A DNA stretch of 64,000 bases, from positions 14,942,001 to 15,006,000 of the forward strand of contig OX344751.2 of the NCBI GenBank assembly GCA_947034885.2, in the 5' to 3' direction. Origin of the DNA: Thuidium tamariscinum (taxonomy: Eukaryota; Streptophyta; Bryopsida; Hypnales; Thuidiaceae). The notes under the pieces are model-generated. The model saw only the letters and a program-made list of their open reading frames with translations, made no database searches and was not told the origin of the DNA. Numbering within the stretch: position 1 is the stretch's first letter; each line of letters begins with the position of its first letter. Both the position numbers and the translations under genes were made by a program. This document shows positions 35,995 to 47,958 of the stretch, in pieces.

Positions 35995-38900
35995 CTCTGT
36001 TCCAATGAACGGGGAGTACCTGTATTTAGTTACGACCTAGCCGGTTGATTTTAACGATTTTCGATTGAGATAGAAAAGTTTCGGCAAAGGTTCCCGATGG
36101 AAAAAAAAAAAGGAAATGGACCGGGTAGCAAAATAAAATGTAGGCTTTTTTCTGTCCAACCTAGGAACATGTCCGAAAAGTACCGATTCAAAATACATAA
36201 TTTTGGTTTTTAGCCGACTAGAATTATACTTTGTAGGAAATTTTTTATATAGTAGACTAGGTATATATATTAGTCATACTACATATAATACATAAGAGTA
36301 TAAGAGTATGACTTTAAGACAGTAAATGCCTCTTACTCTCTTAGCTTACTTGTAAATCTTTTTGAGATTTTTCAAGCTTCCAAAGAGTTTCAATTGGTTT
36401 TATTTTGTACTTACCGTTATAACATCCACTATTCCATTCCATCTAGCGGCCAACACCTCAGCCTGTATACCAGTAGTCCAGTCACATACTTACATTCAGA
36501 AAATGACAGGCACTTAGTCTGTCAGTTACTCACTCAGGGTTTCACTTCCACACTTTCACTTTCACCATTGGCGGCTTTCAGAGTTTCACTCATAGGCTCA
36601 CTGCATGTGGTCAGGGTTTAGGAGTTTTACAAAACTCACAATTTTGTAGTCTCTGCACTTGTGCGCCTTTAGCCGGCCTCACGAATTGCGATTTGCAAAT
36701 TTGTGATTCTTCTCTGCGTTTCTTGCTTTACAAGCACAATTCAGAAAATCAAAAGTTCACATTGTTGTTTCTCGGTTTAGAGTATCTCCTTTGCAGTATT
36801 GCAGAATGCGCATTCTTAGCTTTGGGTTGCAATTTTGTGGTCGCATTGCTTGTTTGCACCTGCTCTTCTGAGTTTTGGCTGATCAACTTAATTACTCAAA
36901 TATTCATCGCTTCATCGGCTCGTGGTTGAAATCCAAGCTGCGATTTTGAGAAATTTGAACTTCTTGCATGTGCATTGCGCTTGAAGCTTAGTGACACACT
37001 GCACGACTTCACCTTCTTTGTGCTTCCTGGCTTTTGAGTTTCACCAATTTCGCCAATCATCTCAATTGCTTGTGTCACCTGTAGGGCTGTAGTTTCAGAA
37101 ATTTTTACAACCTGCATTCTTGCATTTGTGATTTGAAGCTACATAATTTGGTAAGACTTTGTGGCTCAAGGTTTTTGGATTTTGCTTTAGTGCTTTCATA
37201 TTGCTGAATTGTGATTGTATATTAGTCTTTGTTTTTGCAGCGTTTAGGGGGGTGGGCTTCATTCGTCTCTCCATTTTTTTCCAAGATTGTGCTTTTGTTT
37301 CTCACCGTAACTTTGTGTTGCTCCCTATAGGTCTCATGGCAAAACGGCACAAGTTTTTGAGGGACCATTACTTCACGAAGTCACGGAAAATTGAGATTGT
37401 TGATCTCTTGTCTTCAGACGACTCTTATCCCGAAACTGTTGCTTCAGGGGTGGATTGATCTCTTCCTTTAGAGGCAGAGATTGTGTCCAGTCAATGGAAG
37501 GAATAGTAGTGTGTCCAATTTGATTGGCTTCAGTTTGATCCATTTATTGGAAGGGTATTCTGCAAGATCTGTAGAGACAAGGGTGGGCGGTCATTGTATG
37601 CCAAAGATGGAGCCCGAAACCTTGAAGTAAGTGCATTTCAAGATTACGCCCGCTCTAATGAGCACAAACGCCTTGCGTGGGCGTTACAAAGTGGTAGAAA
37701 GGTCATAGAAAAAGCAATTTTAAGCAACGAGAAAGCGTACAATGAAGTTGTGGCGTCTTTGGTCCGAGCTGCCTACTTTTTGGAGAAGAATTCCTTACCC
37801 TCTTCAAAACTCCTTGCTTTGTGTAAATTGTTGCTAACTGTGAAAGCTCTAATGACCTTGTCTCTCTATCAAGATGAGAAAGCATGTGCAAATTTAATGA
37901 TGTGCATTTCAGTTGTGATTCAAAAGCAAATTCTTAGCCGTGTTAGGAACTCACCTTTTTTTGGTGTCATGATAGATGAATCCACTGATATTAGTGTTAC
38001 AGGGCACCTTGTGGCATTTGTGACCATTATCGAGGAAGGGGTGCTGGTGAGTGTTTTCTTGGGCCTACTACCAATCGAAGGCGGGAAAAAAGATGTAGGG
38101 ATCATCTACAAAACCCTGATTGCTACTCTGTAGCATTGGGGCATGGACTTGTGGAAGTTTCTAGGCTTTGGGTTTGATGGTGCCAGCACCATGACAGGCT
38201 CCCTCACCGGAGTGGCTACACAATTGAAAAAGCAGGTAAATCCTTACCTACTCGCTGTACACTATGTCACCCATCAGACCAATTTAGCAACGCTTGATGC
38301 TACAAAGTCCCCCGCTTGCAAACTGCTTTCAGGTGAGATTAACTCCCTTATAAATTCTATTGCTATATTTTTTCACAAGTCGTCTAAACAAAAGTATGCT
38401 TTGACTGCTTTACATGAGGAGCTTTTTGATGCCAAAAGATGCATGAAAAGGTACCACAAAATTCATTGGTTGTCTCTTTGGCAAGTTGTGAATATCCTCT
38501 GTGAGTCCTTAGAGTCAGTCTTATCTTACTTTCGTAATGTGAAGGATAGCCACTATAAGAAACCCGTGTTTTTTTTGGTGTCAGGCCAAAAACATTATAT
38601 GTTTTATAGAACATTAGGATGTCCAGTGAATGAAGGCTAAAAAAAGGGAAGATTTAATTAAATGTTATAAAAAGCATGCTAAATTATTGTCACAACAAAT
38701 TGGTGTTATCCAAAACAATGATGTAGTTTAAAACATGGTTGTTAACATAAAAATGTTTTAAAAATCATCCAAAAAAACATTCATAGCCACGTCATCATTG
38801 TTGGTCAAACTTAATTAAAGTAATTAACAAAATATTAGTTCGGTCAGAGGTAAAATGACTGACCGTGATAAAAAAGATGAAAACGGGTAGATGGTGTCGA

Positions 38901-40700
38901 AAATTATGTGACATGGCATCTGACGTGGATCAATGACGTGGAAATTATGTGACGTGGAAATTATGTGACGTGGACATGGTATGTTGACGTGGCATGCCAC
39001 GTCAGCAATAATAACAGACCTATGTTACAACTTTGAATGTTTCTTCAAATATCATATTAGACATAAAAATGTTTTTAAAAACATCACTTTTAGCATAATC
39101 GTTATTTACTGTTTGCAATCGTAACATCAAAGCAAATGTTAATCACTATGCAATTCATAACATCAAAAAGGATAAGCAAACCTTATACAAGCTACTGGAG
39201 ATGTCTTCTTTAATGTAAGCATGACTATATCAACAAAGGCTTTCATGTGTTGTAAACATCCATATTTTTTTCTCTTTCCTTTTGTTGAGCATATTTTTTA
39301 TTTGATAAAAACATTTTTTTCCTTGTAATTCCAATTCCGATAGTTTTTGGTAAAATAAGAATTTTTTTAATTTATTCATGACATTATTTCAATTGAATAT
39401 TGTCATTAGGAAATCTAGGACACTTATATTCTTTATATTATTGTAGTTGAGTATTTCTCTTATTACAAGATTAGAAAATCCCATTTTCTCTTTTTTTTTT
39501 TACTACAATTGCATACGAGGGCTCTAAAGAAGAATAACACAATTTGTATTTTTTGCACTATTAATTACAATTGCATATTTTTCTTGCACTAATAAAAACA
39601 CCCATATTTTTTTAAATCAAAGGTTAGTATTTTCTTCAATATAATATTGGAGAATTTCAATTTCTTTGTTTGTTACAATAGAAAATTCTCTTTAAATGAA
39701 GAAGCACACAATTCATATTCTTTTCACTATTTGAAGTTCAATATTGTCTCTTTACAAATCTAAACATCCATGTTTTTTTAAATTATTAATTACGTATGAA
39801 TATTAGTAGCACCTACATTTTTTTATATGCAATAACTTTAGTTTATAAGATTCAAATCATGTATGCCTTTTTCAAAATTTCAATACATAAAGTAATTAAT
39901 TTCTTCAAGTGAATACAATAACACCTATATATATTTTTTTTCTTAAGGCAATTTCTAGGGCAATTGACCTTTTTTGTTAGAAGAATGAGGGGATCCAAAC
40001 GATCTTTTCATTATTGGAGTTAGGCTTTTCCTTTAGAAAATACCAACCTTCATTTCTTTCTCATTGTTACAATTGGATATATCTTTACAAGACTAAGACA
40101 CACTTTCTTTGTAATGAGGGTGGAATAGATTTTTTCTACAAAAAATTAAGACTTGCAGTATTTTTTAGTCTCACAATTGACAAAATTTACCTTTAGTTAC
40201 TAAAATTATAACATTTTATATTTCTTCCTTTTCTTAGATTTGACAATTGACTACAACTTGGGGAGTTGGGGTGAAGCATTGTTGAAAAATATAGGAACAA
40301 TGTGTAATAAAATATAGGGTTTAATATGTTCATTTCACGTAAAATTTGTAAAAAATTATATTTATCATAGGGTGCTTTAAAATTGTGAAACATGCATGAT
40401 TATATAACTATAGTATTAGACATAATACAATAAATTATGTGAAGACTGAAGAGTACATATAAAATAGTATATACAAATGTGAGTAACTAAAAAAAGGGTT
40501 ATAGATTACCATATGAAGCTTTAAATGTATTCATGAATGGGATGATTTGTCATAAAATTTTGCCCATATTCTAAATAGAGTACTTCATTGCAAGGTACAT
40601 ATGGTATATGCAAAAAATACTTTAAAACTTAGTATCTAAGGGAAAAAAATGGTGTGTAATCTTGAAAAGATTGGGGTCTATAGGAAAATAATGAGGTCAA

Positions 40701-41481
40701 ATCCCTAAAGAACCAAGGCCTTATTTTTTTGTTAAAAAATTTAAAAAAAAATTCTATTTCTATAGCAAAGAGTAAAAACATTTGAAGACTATTTTTTCTC
40801 CAAATCTAACTATAGTATTTTTAGTATGAGAGCATGTGGAATAAGTTTCAAAATTTTGAACAACATAGATTGCAAGATCTTTACATTTAAAGTGAAAAAA
40901 ACAAGTTTTTTAGCACATTGTGAGGTTTAATTTTTTTGACTTTGAGCCTTAATAACTTTAATTTTTTGCACTATAGAGTTTTGAGCTTTAAATCTTTGAA
41001 ATATATAATTGAGTTGAGACTCTAGGGAAAAAAAAAGTACAAAAAAACTTAATTTTTATTCTTTAAAAAAGTGTTGTATAGAAGTAGGTATGAAACGGAA
41101 GGAAAAGTTAAATAATTAACATCTTGAAGGTGGAATTAGAATGCATTAATCCCAATGGAGGGATTGTTCTAGCAAAAAAAATAAACCATGTAGCAAATTC
41201 TTTTTAAATAGTAAAAATTGCATTTGAAATTGAATCCTACAAGTTATTTTTCCTTAAACTCAAATTTTCAAAATTTGTTTTGTTGCCTGATCTCCCTTAT
41301 TTTGAGCAATTTTGAATATAACTTTTATTCCTAGGCATCAATTGAAAAAACTCTATTCCCATGAAGACAATAAACATTTCTATCTTCAAATTTAAAAAAA
41401 AAAATCAGGATAAAATTTGAACTTGTAGGTACTTGCCCAAAATTCCATTTGTCCCTCAAAGGGAAATGGTCTTTTAGGGGA
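40701..41481. mobile_element. Family A TTAA transposon, copy A4, inside the CACTA element
   Basis: Begins ATCCCTAAAGAACCAAGGCC after TCAA and ends TCTTTTAGGGG before ATAA. The body aligns with A1-A3 (for example the ATCCCAATGGAGGGATTGTTC block in place of the related block there). The flanks have decayed. Confidence 0.7.
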
Positions 41482-41963
41482 TAAGTAACATATTATATTT
41501 TAAAATGCCCACTAAAAAAATTATAATCATCAATACGATGTAATTATTTAATCACCAACATTTATCTTTAATTTAAAAAATACTATGTCTTTTCATGAAT
41601 TTTGCAAGGTAAATAGTCCCCTTTTAAATAAGTCATTATTGTAGGTGTATGCAAAATATAAGAGAGAGTGCCACTTCTTAGGACTATATAAGTCTTCAAT
41701 AAGAATAAAAAAGTTCACATTGTTTTCTTTTTTCATAATTATTTGAAAATTGATTTTTAATAGAGAGTAATTTTTTGCAATTTTTCATTCTTGTTTATGA
41801 CAATATTTTATCTAACATAATAATGTATGAGTGTGATAGTTATTTTTAATTCTATAGTGTATTCCTTTATTCCAAAACTTTGTAACTAATTACATTGAAT
41901 AAATAAAAATATTGATAATTCTAAACATAAACTTTTAAAGTTGTAAAATCTATTCATATATAG

Positions 41964-41965
<2 letters not shown>

Positions 41966-42004
<39 letters not shown>
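41966..42004. repeat. (TA)n microsatellite
   Basis: A nearly pure TA run of about 36 bases, followed by a diverged TATACATATATAG stretch, inside the CACTA element. Confidence 0.9.
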
Positions 42005-42010
<6 letters not shown>

Positions 42011-42964
42011 TAGATACTTATTTACTTATATATACTTATACATAAGGAGTACATTTAAATGCTTGACAAAAATATAAAGAGAATGTACTACTTTGAAAGT
42101 TTATGTTTAAAAAATTTGACATTTTTTCTTGTTTACAATAATTAATTACAAATTTTTCAAGTGAAAAAGATACTTATAAAGCTAAAAATAATTTCTTCAT
42201 CCCTATATTATATAAGAAAAATGTTTAAAAATTCAACAAAACATTCTAAAATGTAACTTCATATTGAAAGTTTATTTTCCTTAATTGTTGATGCAATAGT
42301 CATTTAAATGTGATCTCTATAACTATTTGAGTTAAAAAAACATACCATTTCAATTCATTTTTCAATCTTTTCTAAAATACATACCACTTGTTATTTGAGA
42401 TGAAAGTTTTTGGCACTAGAAACTTATAATTATTATTAAATGAAGCTCAAAATTGTAGGTTGAAATTCATATTTATTAAAAAGATATGTCTTTTAGAATG
42501 TAGAGATAAAATTCTAACACAAATGCCTTTATTTGAATGTTGTGAACAACATGAACATGTCCATTGAGACATCATGTACAACATTCTAACAAGGAATGTC
42601 ATGTCTTCTACAACATCGCTAGTTTTGAAAGGATGTTAGATTTTATGTCAATGAAAATGTAAAAAAAAAGCCAAAAAAATTGCCCCTTCTAATCAGCCTC
42701 TTAAATTTGCCCATAACTTTTAGTTAAAGACTTGGAATTTGAAAAAAAATTTTGGAGATGAAACTTAGCTTAAATCACCAACTTTTCTTAGTTGAAAGTA
42801 TTTTGAAAAAAATTGCTCTACTATGCCTAAATCTGGTCTGAAAATGCACTTTTAAGCCCAATTTTTGCATTTCAAGACAATGTCCCATATGGTTTGTCTT
42901 ACCTTCCACCCTCGAACATGTATAAAGAGCTTCAGTTTTCCTCACATATTCAAAGGCAAATGCC

Positions 42965-43120
42965 TTTTGAGGTGAAATATGGTGTATATTGTAATGTGTA
43001 AATTGTATGGAGTATTAAGTATGGTGTATGGCATGTGTATGATGTATTGTATATGGTATATGAAATATTGTAAGTGATGTATGAAATTTTGTATGCAGTG
43101 TACAATGTATTATGTGATGC
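42965..43120. repeat. Degenerate GTAT-rich tandem repeat
   Basis: Irregular units such as GTATGGTGTATGG and GTGTATGATGTATTG repeat for about 150 bases inside the CACTA element. No fixed period could be assigned. Confidence 0.5.
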
Positions 43121-45523
43121 TTTAGTCGACATGACATGCTTTAGTGGACATTATACTTGCATTGCATATGTACTTGGTGATTATTTTAAAATTCATATGT
43201 GTATTAGGGTGGAGAGATGGGACTATACATATTGACACCATGTTCCACATTGCATTCAATGACTAGGATGTCAAATGTGACATCTTTTTTTTACCTGAAT
43301 CAAATAAGACGATCCAATATGCATTTCTTAAGAAATGTCAACATTTAAGTGAACATTGCAAAACATCTTGATGTTCAAGTTGATGTCTCAAAAATCATTA
43401 AAATGTCTAAGTTGATATCTCTAAAAATAGTTTGAAATTTTTAAGTGGCACAAAATTGTGCTGACGTGGCCTGCCACCTCAACATATTTGGGTGCCACGT
43501 CATCCAATTTTTCATTGCCACGTGGCATGCCATGTCATTGCCACATCATCGACGGGCAATAGATGAAAAATCTTCCATGTTGACATTTTTGTGCTTAGGT
43601 GGCAGCCACATGGCAAACTTTGAGGCCCCTGTTGACTTGTGTTTTTTTTTATGTTCAAGGCTTAATATGTCATGTTTTCATTAGCATAGCATGTTTTTGG
43701 CACGTCAAATTTAACGCAAGTAAATCAATGTCCGTTTTGATGTGGTAAAACATCACACCTAACATTCCTATGTCAAATCTGTTGTTTTTCTTGACACCAA
43801 AAAAAACACAGGTTTCTTATAGTGAGCTTTGCTGCTAAGGCTGCGAGTATTTTGGAAAAGTTGTTGTAGTTCAAGATCATTTATGTTTTGTTCTTTTTTC
43901 GTGATATTTTGAAGTGCTTGGCTATGCTATCTAAAGTCTTCCAATGTAAATTTGTAGATGTTACCTCTGTGGGCAACATTGTGCGCACAGAGATAGCACA
44001 AATTTGGATGTTGTTTATTGTTGAAACCACTGATTTGAATGCTGGTACTTTTAATGAGAGCACAAGGTTTCATGTACTTCCTAAATATGGCCTTTTTGGA
44101 GGTCATTTGAGAAAGTTGCCTAGCCAAATATGGTGGAATATGTTCATGATATTGCAATGTCTAGGTCTAGACTGGGAATTGATTTGGAGGAAGCTCTCCA
44201 AATTCAGCGTTCTTTTGCTGAAGCAGTCTGTGAGGGTTGAGAAGCTCAATTTCAAGACAATGACCTAATTTCTTGTTTCAAAGTGTTGAAACCTTCTAAC
44301 ATGCCGTCCAAACAAGTCAAATTGTAAAACTAGGGTGTTTCCGAGTTGGACAGACTGCTGCAGCTGTATGGAGAGGACCGGTCACATTTAGGTTTTTCCT
44401 TCCCTCCACTTCTTGATGTGCAAGCTTGTAAGCGGGAGTTTTTGTCTTTTAAATTATAATGTACCACTGAATGGGGGGACAAAACCTTTTGGGATTTGTG
44501 GGGCATAATCACTTGGATTCATGCCCTACAAATCTAGTTTTCAAACTTACTTATACTTGCTGATATAGCTAGAATACAATGCGTTTCCACAGCTACTTGT
44601 GAAAGAGCTTTTAGCATTCAAAATCTAATTAAAACTCATGTTAGGAACCAATTAGGAAGTAAAAATCTGGAGGCTTTGCTTAGAGTTGCTTAGAGGGACC
44701 AGAAGAAGACTGTGATGGTATAGTGCAAGTCTGCAGAATGCCATACCCTTGTAGAAACATGAAATAAAATATAAATATTTTTATGCTAATCCTTCTAGTT
44801 ATTTGCCTACTTCAGCCACGGGTCCTAGTGCAAGCAATGCATCTTCTTTGTTTGAAGATGTGCATCAGTAGGGGACAATGTTGAGTTGATAGCTTTCTAT
44901 GATTTGTATGCATTTGTTGCTTTTTTTGTTGCTCATGTTCTTTTCATTATTTTTCAATAGCATTGTGTACACATGTTGGTTGGTATGTTACTCACCCCAT
45001 TTTTTTGGTCTCAAGTTGATTTGATTTTTGTAAATGGTGGCTTGATCTCACTCCTCTCCCCATTTTTTTGGCTAATGTTGTTTGATTATTGTAAATGTGA
45101 ATGTTGTGGGCATGTCATACAAATAGCCTCCTGAAAATGCATAGACCCTCTTTTGGATCTATGCATTTTTGGAAGGCTCAATCCCTAGCCCTAAATTGGT
45201 AGGGGCAATGCCAGGTTCAAATTTTGCCAAGGATAATGCTTAAAAAACAACTTTGAAGCAAAACAAAGCTGCTTCAAGAATGAAGAAAAAAACTAATAAA
45301 AATTTACAACCGGCCAATTTAGCACCTTCAAGGAAATTTTTTGATTGGAATTGGACAATGGCAGCAATGCCACCGGGAGAAAAAAAAATTCTAGAAAATT
45401 GACCGGTACATTTTGCAACCTCCTGGCACGCTTCTGGCCATTTTAAAAAAAACCCGGGATGGATGAAAAGTTGACGGAAATATACCGTTTTTCCCATAGA
45501 ACTCCCCGGACTGTGCTTTGTTC

Positions 45524-46469
45524 TCTTATAAACAATGAATGCATGTTAGGTAAAGTCAAACATTTGGGAAGTTTCTGAAACTAAGTTACTTCTAATAATT
45601 TTCTTCCTTTTTATAAGAAGGGGCAAAGGGTTCAAGGGCATCCATTGCATCCCCTCCTTAATAAAATCTCCCAATTCATTTAGTTTAATTCCAAATTCTC
45701 AACAGCCACTTTCTTTCAACTTCAAAATTGAAAAAGCTACAATTTTCCACTTTCAAAGACATGATTGTTTTTTGAAACTAAATTCCAAATTCCATTACAT
45801 CATGTAGATATGAACAAAAAAACTAGGGTTTGCAACTACAAGCAATCCTTTAAGAATATGAGCCCCAATTTATCTAGGTACTCTAAGCCTCTCAACTGCC
45901 AACTCTAAAATAAGTGATAACCTTGTAGTCCAAGAAAATACCCTCTTCTAGCAACCTGGCAATAGTGACCAAATTCATTAAAATTTGAGATTATACATTC
46001 TTATGTGAGACACCTCAGTGCTTTTTGTCCATAGTTTAATCCTGAAGCGCTCTGAACTCCACTTTCTCGACAATGTATAAAATGAACATCAAATTTCTTT
46101 GTCATTATAGCATGGATGAAAGCCATCCTAATTTTTAGTGGTACTTTATGAAGTTGTGGTCATGTTCAAGGGTTGGATTTGGTATTACTAGAACACATAT
46201 TTTTCTAAAATTAGAAATATGGAAGTATGTCAAATGGTTGACTTGCATTGATTCTAGTTCAAACTTAGAATTGCAAAAATGAGATCATAGAACTAAAGAA
46301 TACCAAAATTCCAAATAATTACCATGTCAAGAGAACCTCATTTTAAGTCCTATCCAACAAAACTTATTCAAAAAATGACAATATTTGGCTTGTAATTGAA
46401 TTTAGAAGCAACTTTTAATTTTTCCTTTCAAAAATTATAGAAAAATATTGGTGATAGCATTGGTGAATC
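45524..46469. other. Intergenic region
   Basis: No gene or bounded element recognised. Confidence 0.4.
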
Positions 46470-46472
46470 TAA

Positions 46473-46622
46473 GGCCCTGTTTACACTAAAAAACTTTGGG
46501 TTGGGGCTCAAAAGAATGGAGTATTTTGATTGAAAGATAGCTATGGTACCAACCCAAAGTTCCAATCAGAAGACTCCATTTTCTTGGGCCCCAACCCAAA
46601 GTTTTTTGGTGTAAATAGGCCC
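46473..46622. mobile_element. Harbinger/Tourist-type MITE, 150 bp
   Basis: Ends GGCCCTGTTTACACTAAAAA and GGGCCTATTTACACCAAAAA (inward) are almost identical for over 40 bases. The 3-bp duplication TAA flanks it (46470-46472, 46623-46625). Terminal GGCCCTGTTTA and TAA are characteristic of PIF/Harbinger MITEs. The overlapping minus frame is an artefact. Confidence 0.85.
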
Positions 46623-46625
46623 TAA

Positions 46626-47958
46626 TCTTATGGATACAATCTACAACTTGTATTTGCTTCGCAATTCCAAAATATTCTTCCAAATTGTACTTTATAATGA
46701 TTTTTCTAAAATTTGTCTAGACACTTAAGAGTTAAGGTCCAACATCTTAAGGTTAAACAACTTTTAATGTAGATGGTTCTAAAAGCGACACTTGAAGGCT
46801 GTTGAGCCTTTTTGATGGGTTTCAAATGCCCGGATTTTTTTTCCACTTATTTTTCACTTGAAGAAGAATTGATGTGGAATCTAACCCAAGTGGTTTCATA
46901 TTTTTCTACCCATTTATGAAATACTTATGAATTTTCAAAAAAGTGCAGTAGGTACCTATTTGTGTCTTATAGCCCTTACAAAAAACCACACATGTGGTTT
47001 GAAAAAAAGATATGACATTACCCAAATCAAGCATTGCAGCATGCATATAAAGTAATAGAGAAGGTTCCTAAGTGTGACCCTTTCTAAAACTTAAATAAAA
47101 GCTTAAATCAATTAATATTTTCAGATTTTTTGGCATACTTTAAATAGTTGGGCCATCATTTCTTCTTTTTTTTAAATTTAATGAGCAACTATTCACTTAG
47201 TTAAAAATGAACCCATTGTGGCTCTTAAACCAACCATTAATGAACTATGAGCCAAACCTTATCATTAGTTACTACACAACCATTAGTCCATTCTCTCATC
47301 AACACATATCCATTTTAGAGCCTCCTAGACGACGCTTTGCAAGGAGGGTCTGTTTTACAGGCACCCACTATATTGTGACTCCAGTTGAGAAACTGAACAA
47401 TGTTCACGAATGTTGACGTGTTGAGTTCTTGACCACTAGTTAGAGTCGTTTCAATCTGCTCGGAAGAATGCACGAAAAAGACAAATCATCAGTCAGTTGA
47501 GATTTACAACAGAAACCCTTTACCACGGCCAATTCAAGCCAAATATCGTAACTATCAGGGCGCCGAGAATTCGGACACAATTTTAGAGTTACAGGCTCTT
47601 CCAAATCCGAAGACAAAACAATACACCTAGTCTACATAGTTTCCTAGTTCCCGCACTCCAACTGAGGAGACTATGGTTTCTACGTTAAGGTACACCGACC
47701 AGAATTCTGAAATTCTACACTATGTTGTCAAGTATTAACAAGTTCAGACGAAGACAAATTCAACCAGATGAAGAGATTATGCACAGGAGTTCAAAAATGA
47801 GACAAAATTGGGTCTGTGGGCGGTTCCCAGACATCATTGGCACGTCTCGAGAAGAGCATGTGCACTTCGCCTCTGCAACAATGGGTTTGCCTCGCGACAC
47901 TTCAAAGCCGGTAACATCGAATCTTAGGTGCTCAGAGGCAAAGCTATAAAACCGTGAG
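46626..47958. other. 3' flank of NSE4
   Basis: The AT-rich part to about 47300 has nothing recognisable. From 47300 to 47958 the composition becomes more balanced and probably includes the NSE4 3' UTR. The frame 47760-48044 on the minus strand overlaps exon 7 in another frame and is a shadow. Confidence 0.4.

Larger units (their letters stand above)
38551..43824. mobile_element. Non-autonomous CACTA (En/Spm-type) element, 5274 bp
   Basis: 33-bp terminal inverted repeats starting CACTATAAGAAACC differ at one position. The 3-bp duplication AGC flanks it (38548-38550, 43825-43827). Subterminal regions are rich in ACGTGG/CCACGT words (38783-39005 and 43460-43630), as expected for transposase-binding arrays. 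No TNP2-type transposase frame was found, so it is probably mobilised in trans or dead. It contains family A copy A4 and microsatellites. It was inserted between codons of the hAT transposase. Confidence 0.92.
37336..44693 (+). pseudogene. Decayed hAT transposase, split by a CACTA insertion
   Basis: The frame from ATG 37336 holds a TTF-type zinc-finger-like region (CKICRDKGGRSLYAKDGA, then SNEHKRLAW). A catalytic-core segment follows with IDESTDISVTGHLV and a GFGFDGAS motif. It runs to 38547 with in-frame stops at 37456, 37504, 37507 and 38131. The CACTA element follows. The same frame resumes at 43828, with a stop at 43867, and then shifts. The C-terminal dimerisation segment (VSTATCERAFS...THVRNQLGS) is at 44580-44693. 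The family resembles hAT proteins with a DUF4371-type core. It cannot make an active protein as it stands. Confidence 0.85.
36003..45515 (+). mobile_element. hAT element, interrupted by a CACTA element
   Basis: Ends are CAATGAACGGGGAGT and, from the right, CACAGTCCGGGGAGT, fitting the hAT pattern CAnnG. The target duplication is CTCTGTTC (35995-36002) against CTTTGTTC (45516-45523), 7 of 8 identical. CCGG/ACCGG motifs cluster in both subterminal regions. Without the 5274-bp CACTA insert and one AGC the hAT is about 4.2 kb. The 36.4-37.3 kb part is non-coding leader-like sequence. A hairpin around AAAATGCATAGA lies at 45128-45178 in the 3' part. The strand given is that of its transposase. Confidence 0.85.

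Noticed and set aside
38551..43824. TNP2-type transposase inside the CACTA element
   Set aside because: No frame with a transposase motif was seen. Open frames in the element are short and AT-driven.
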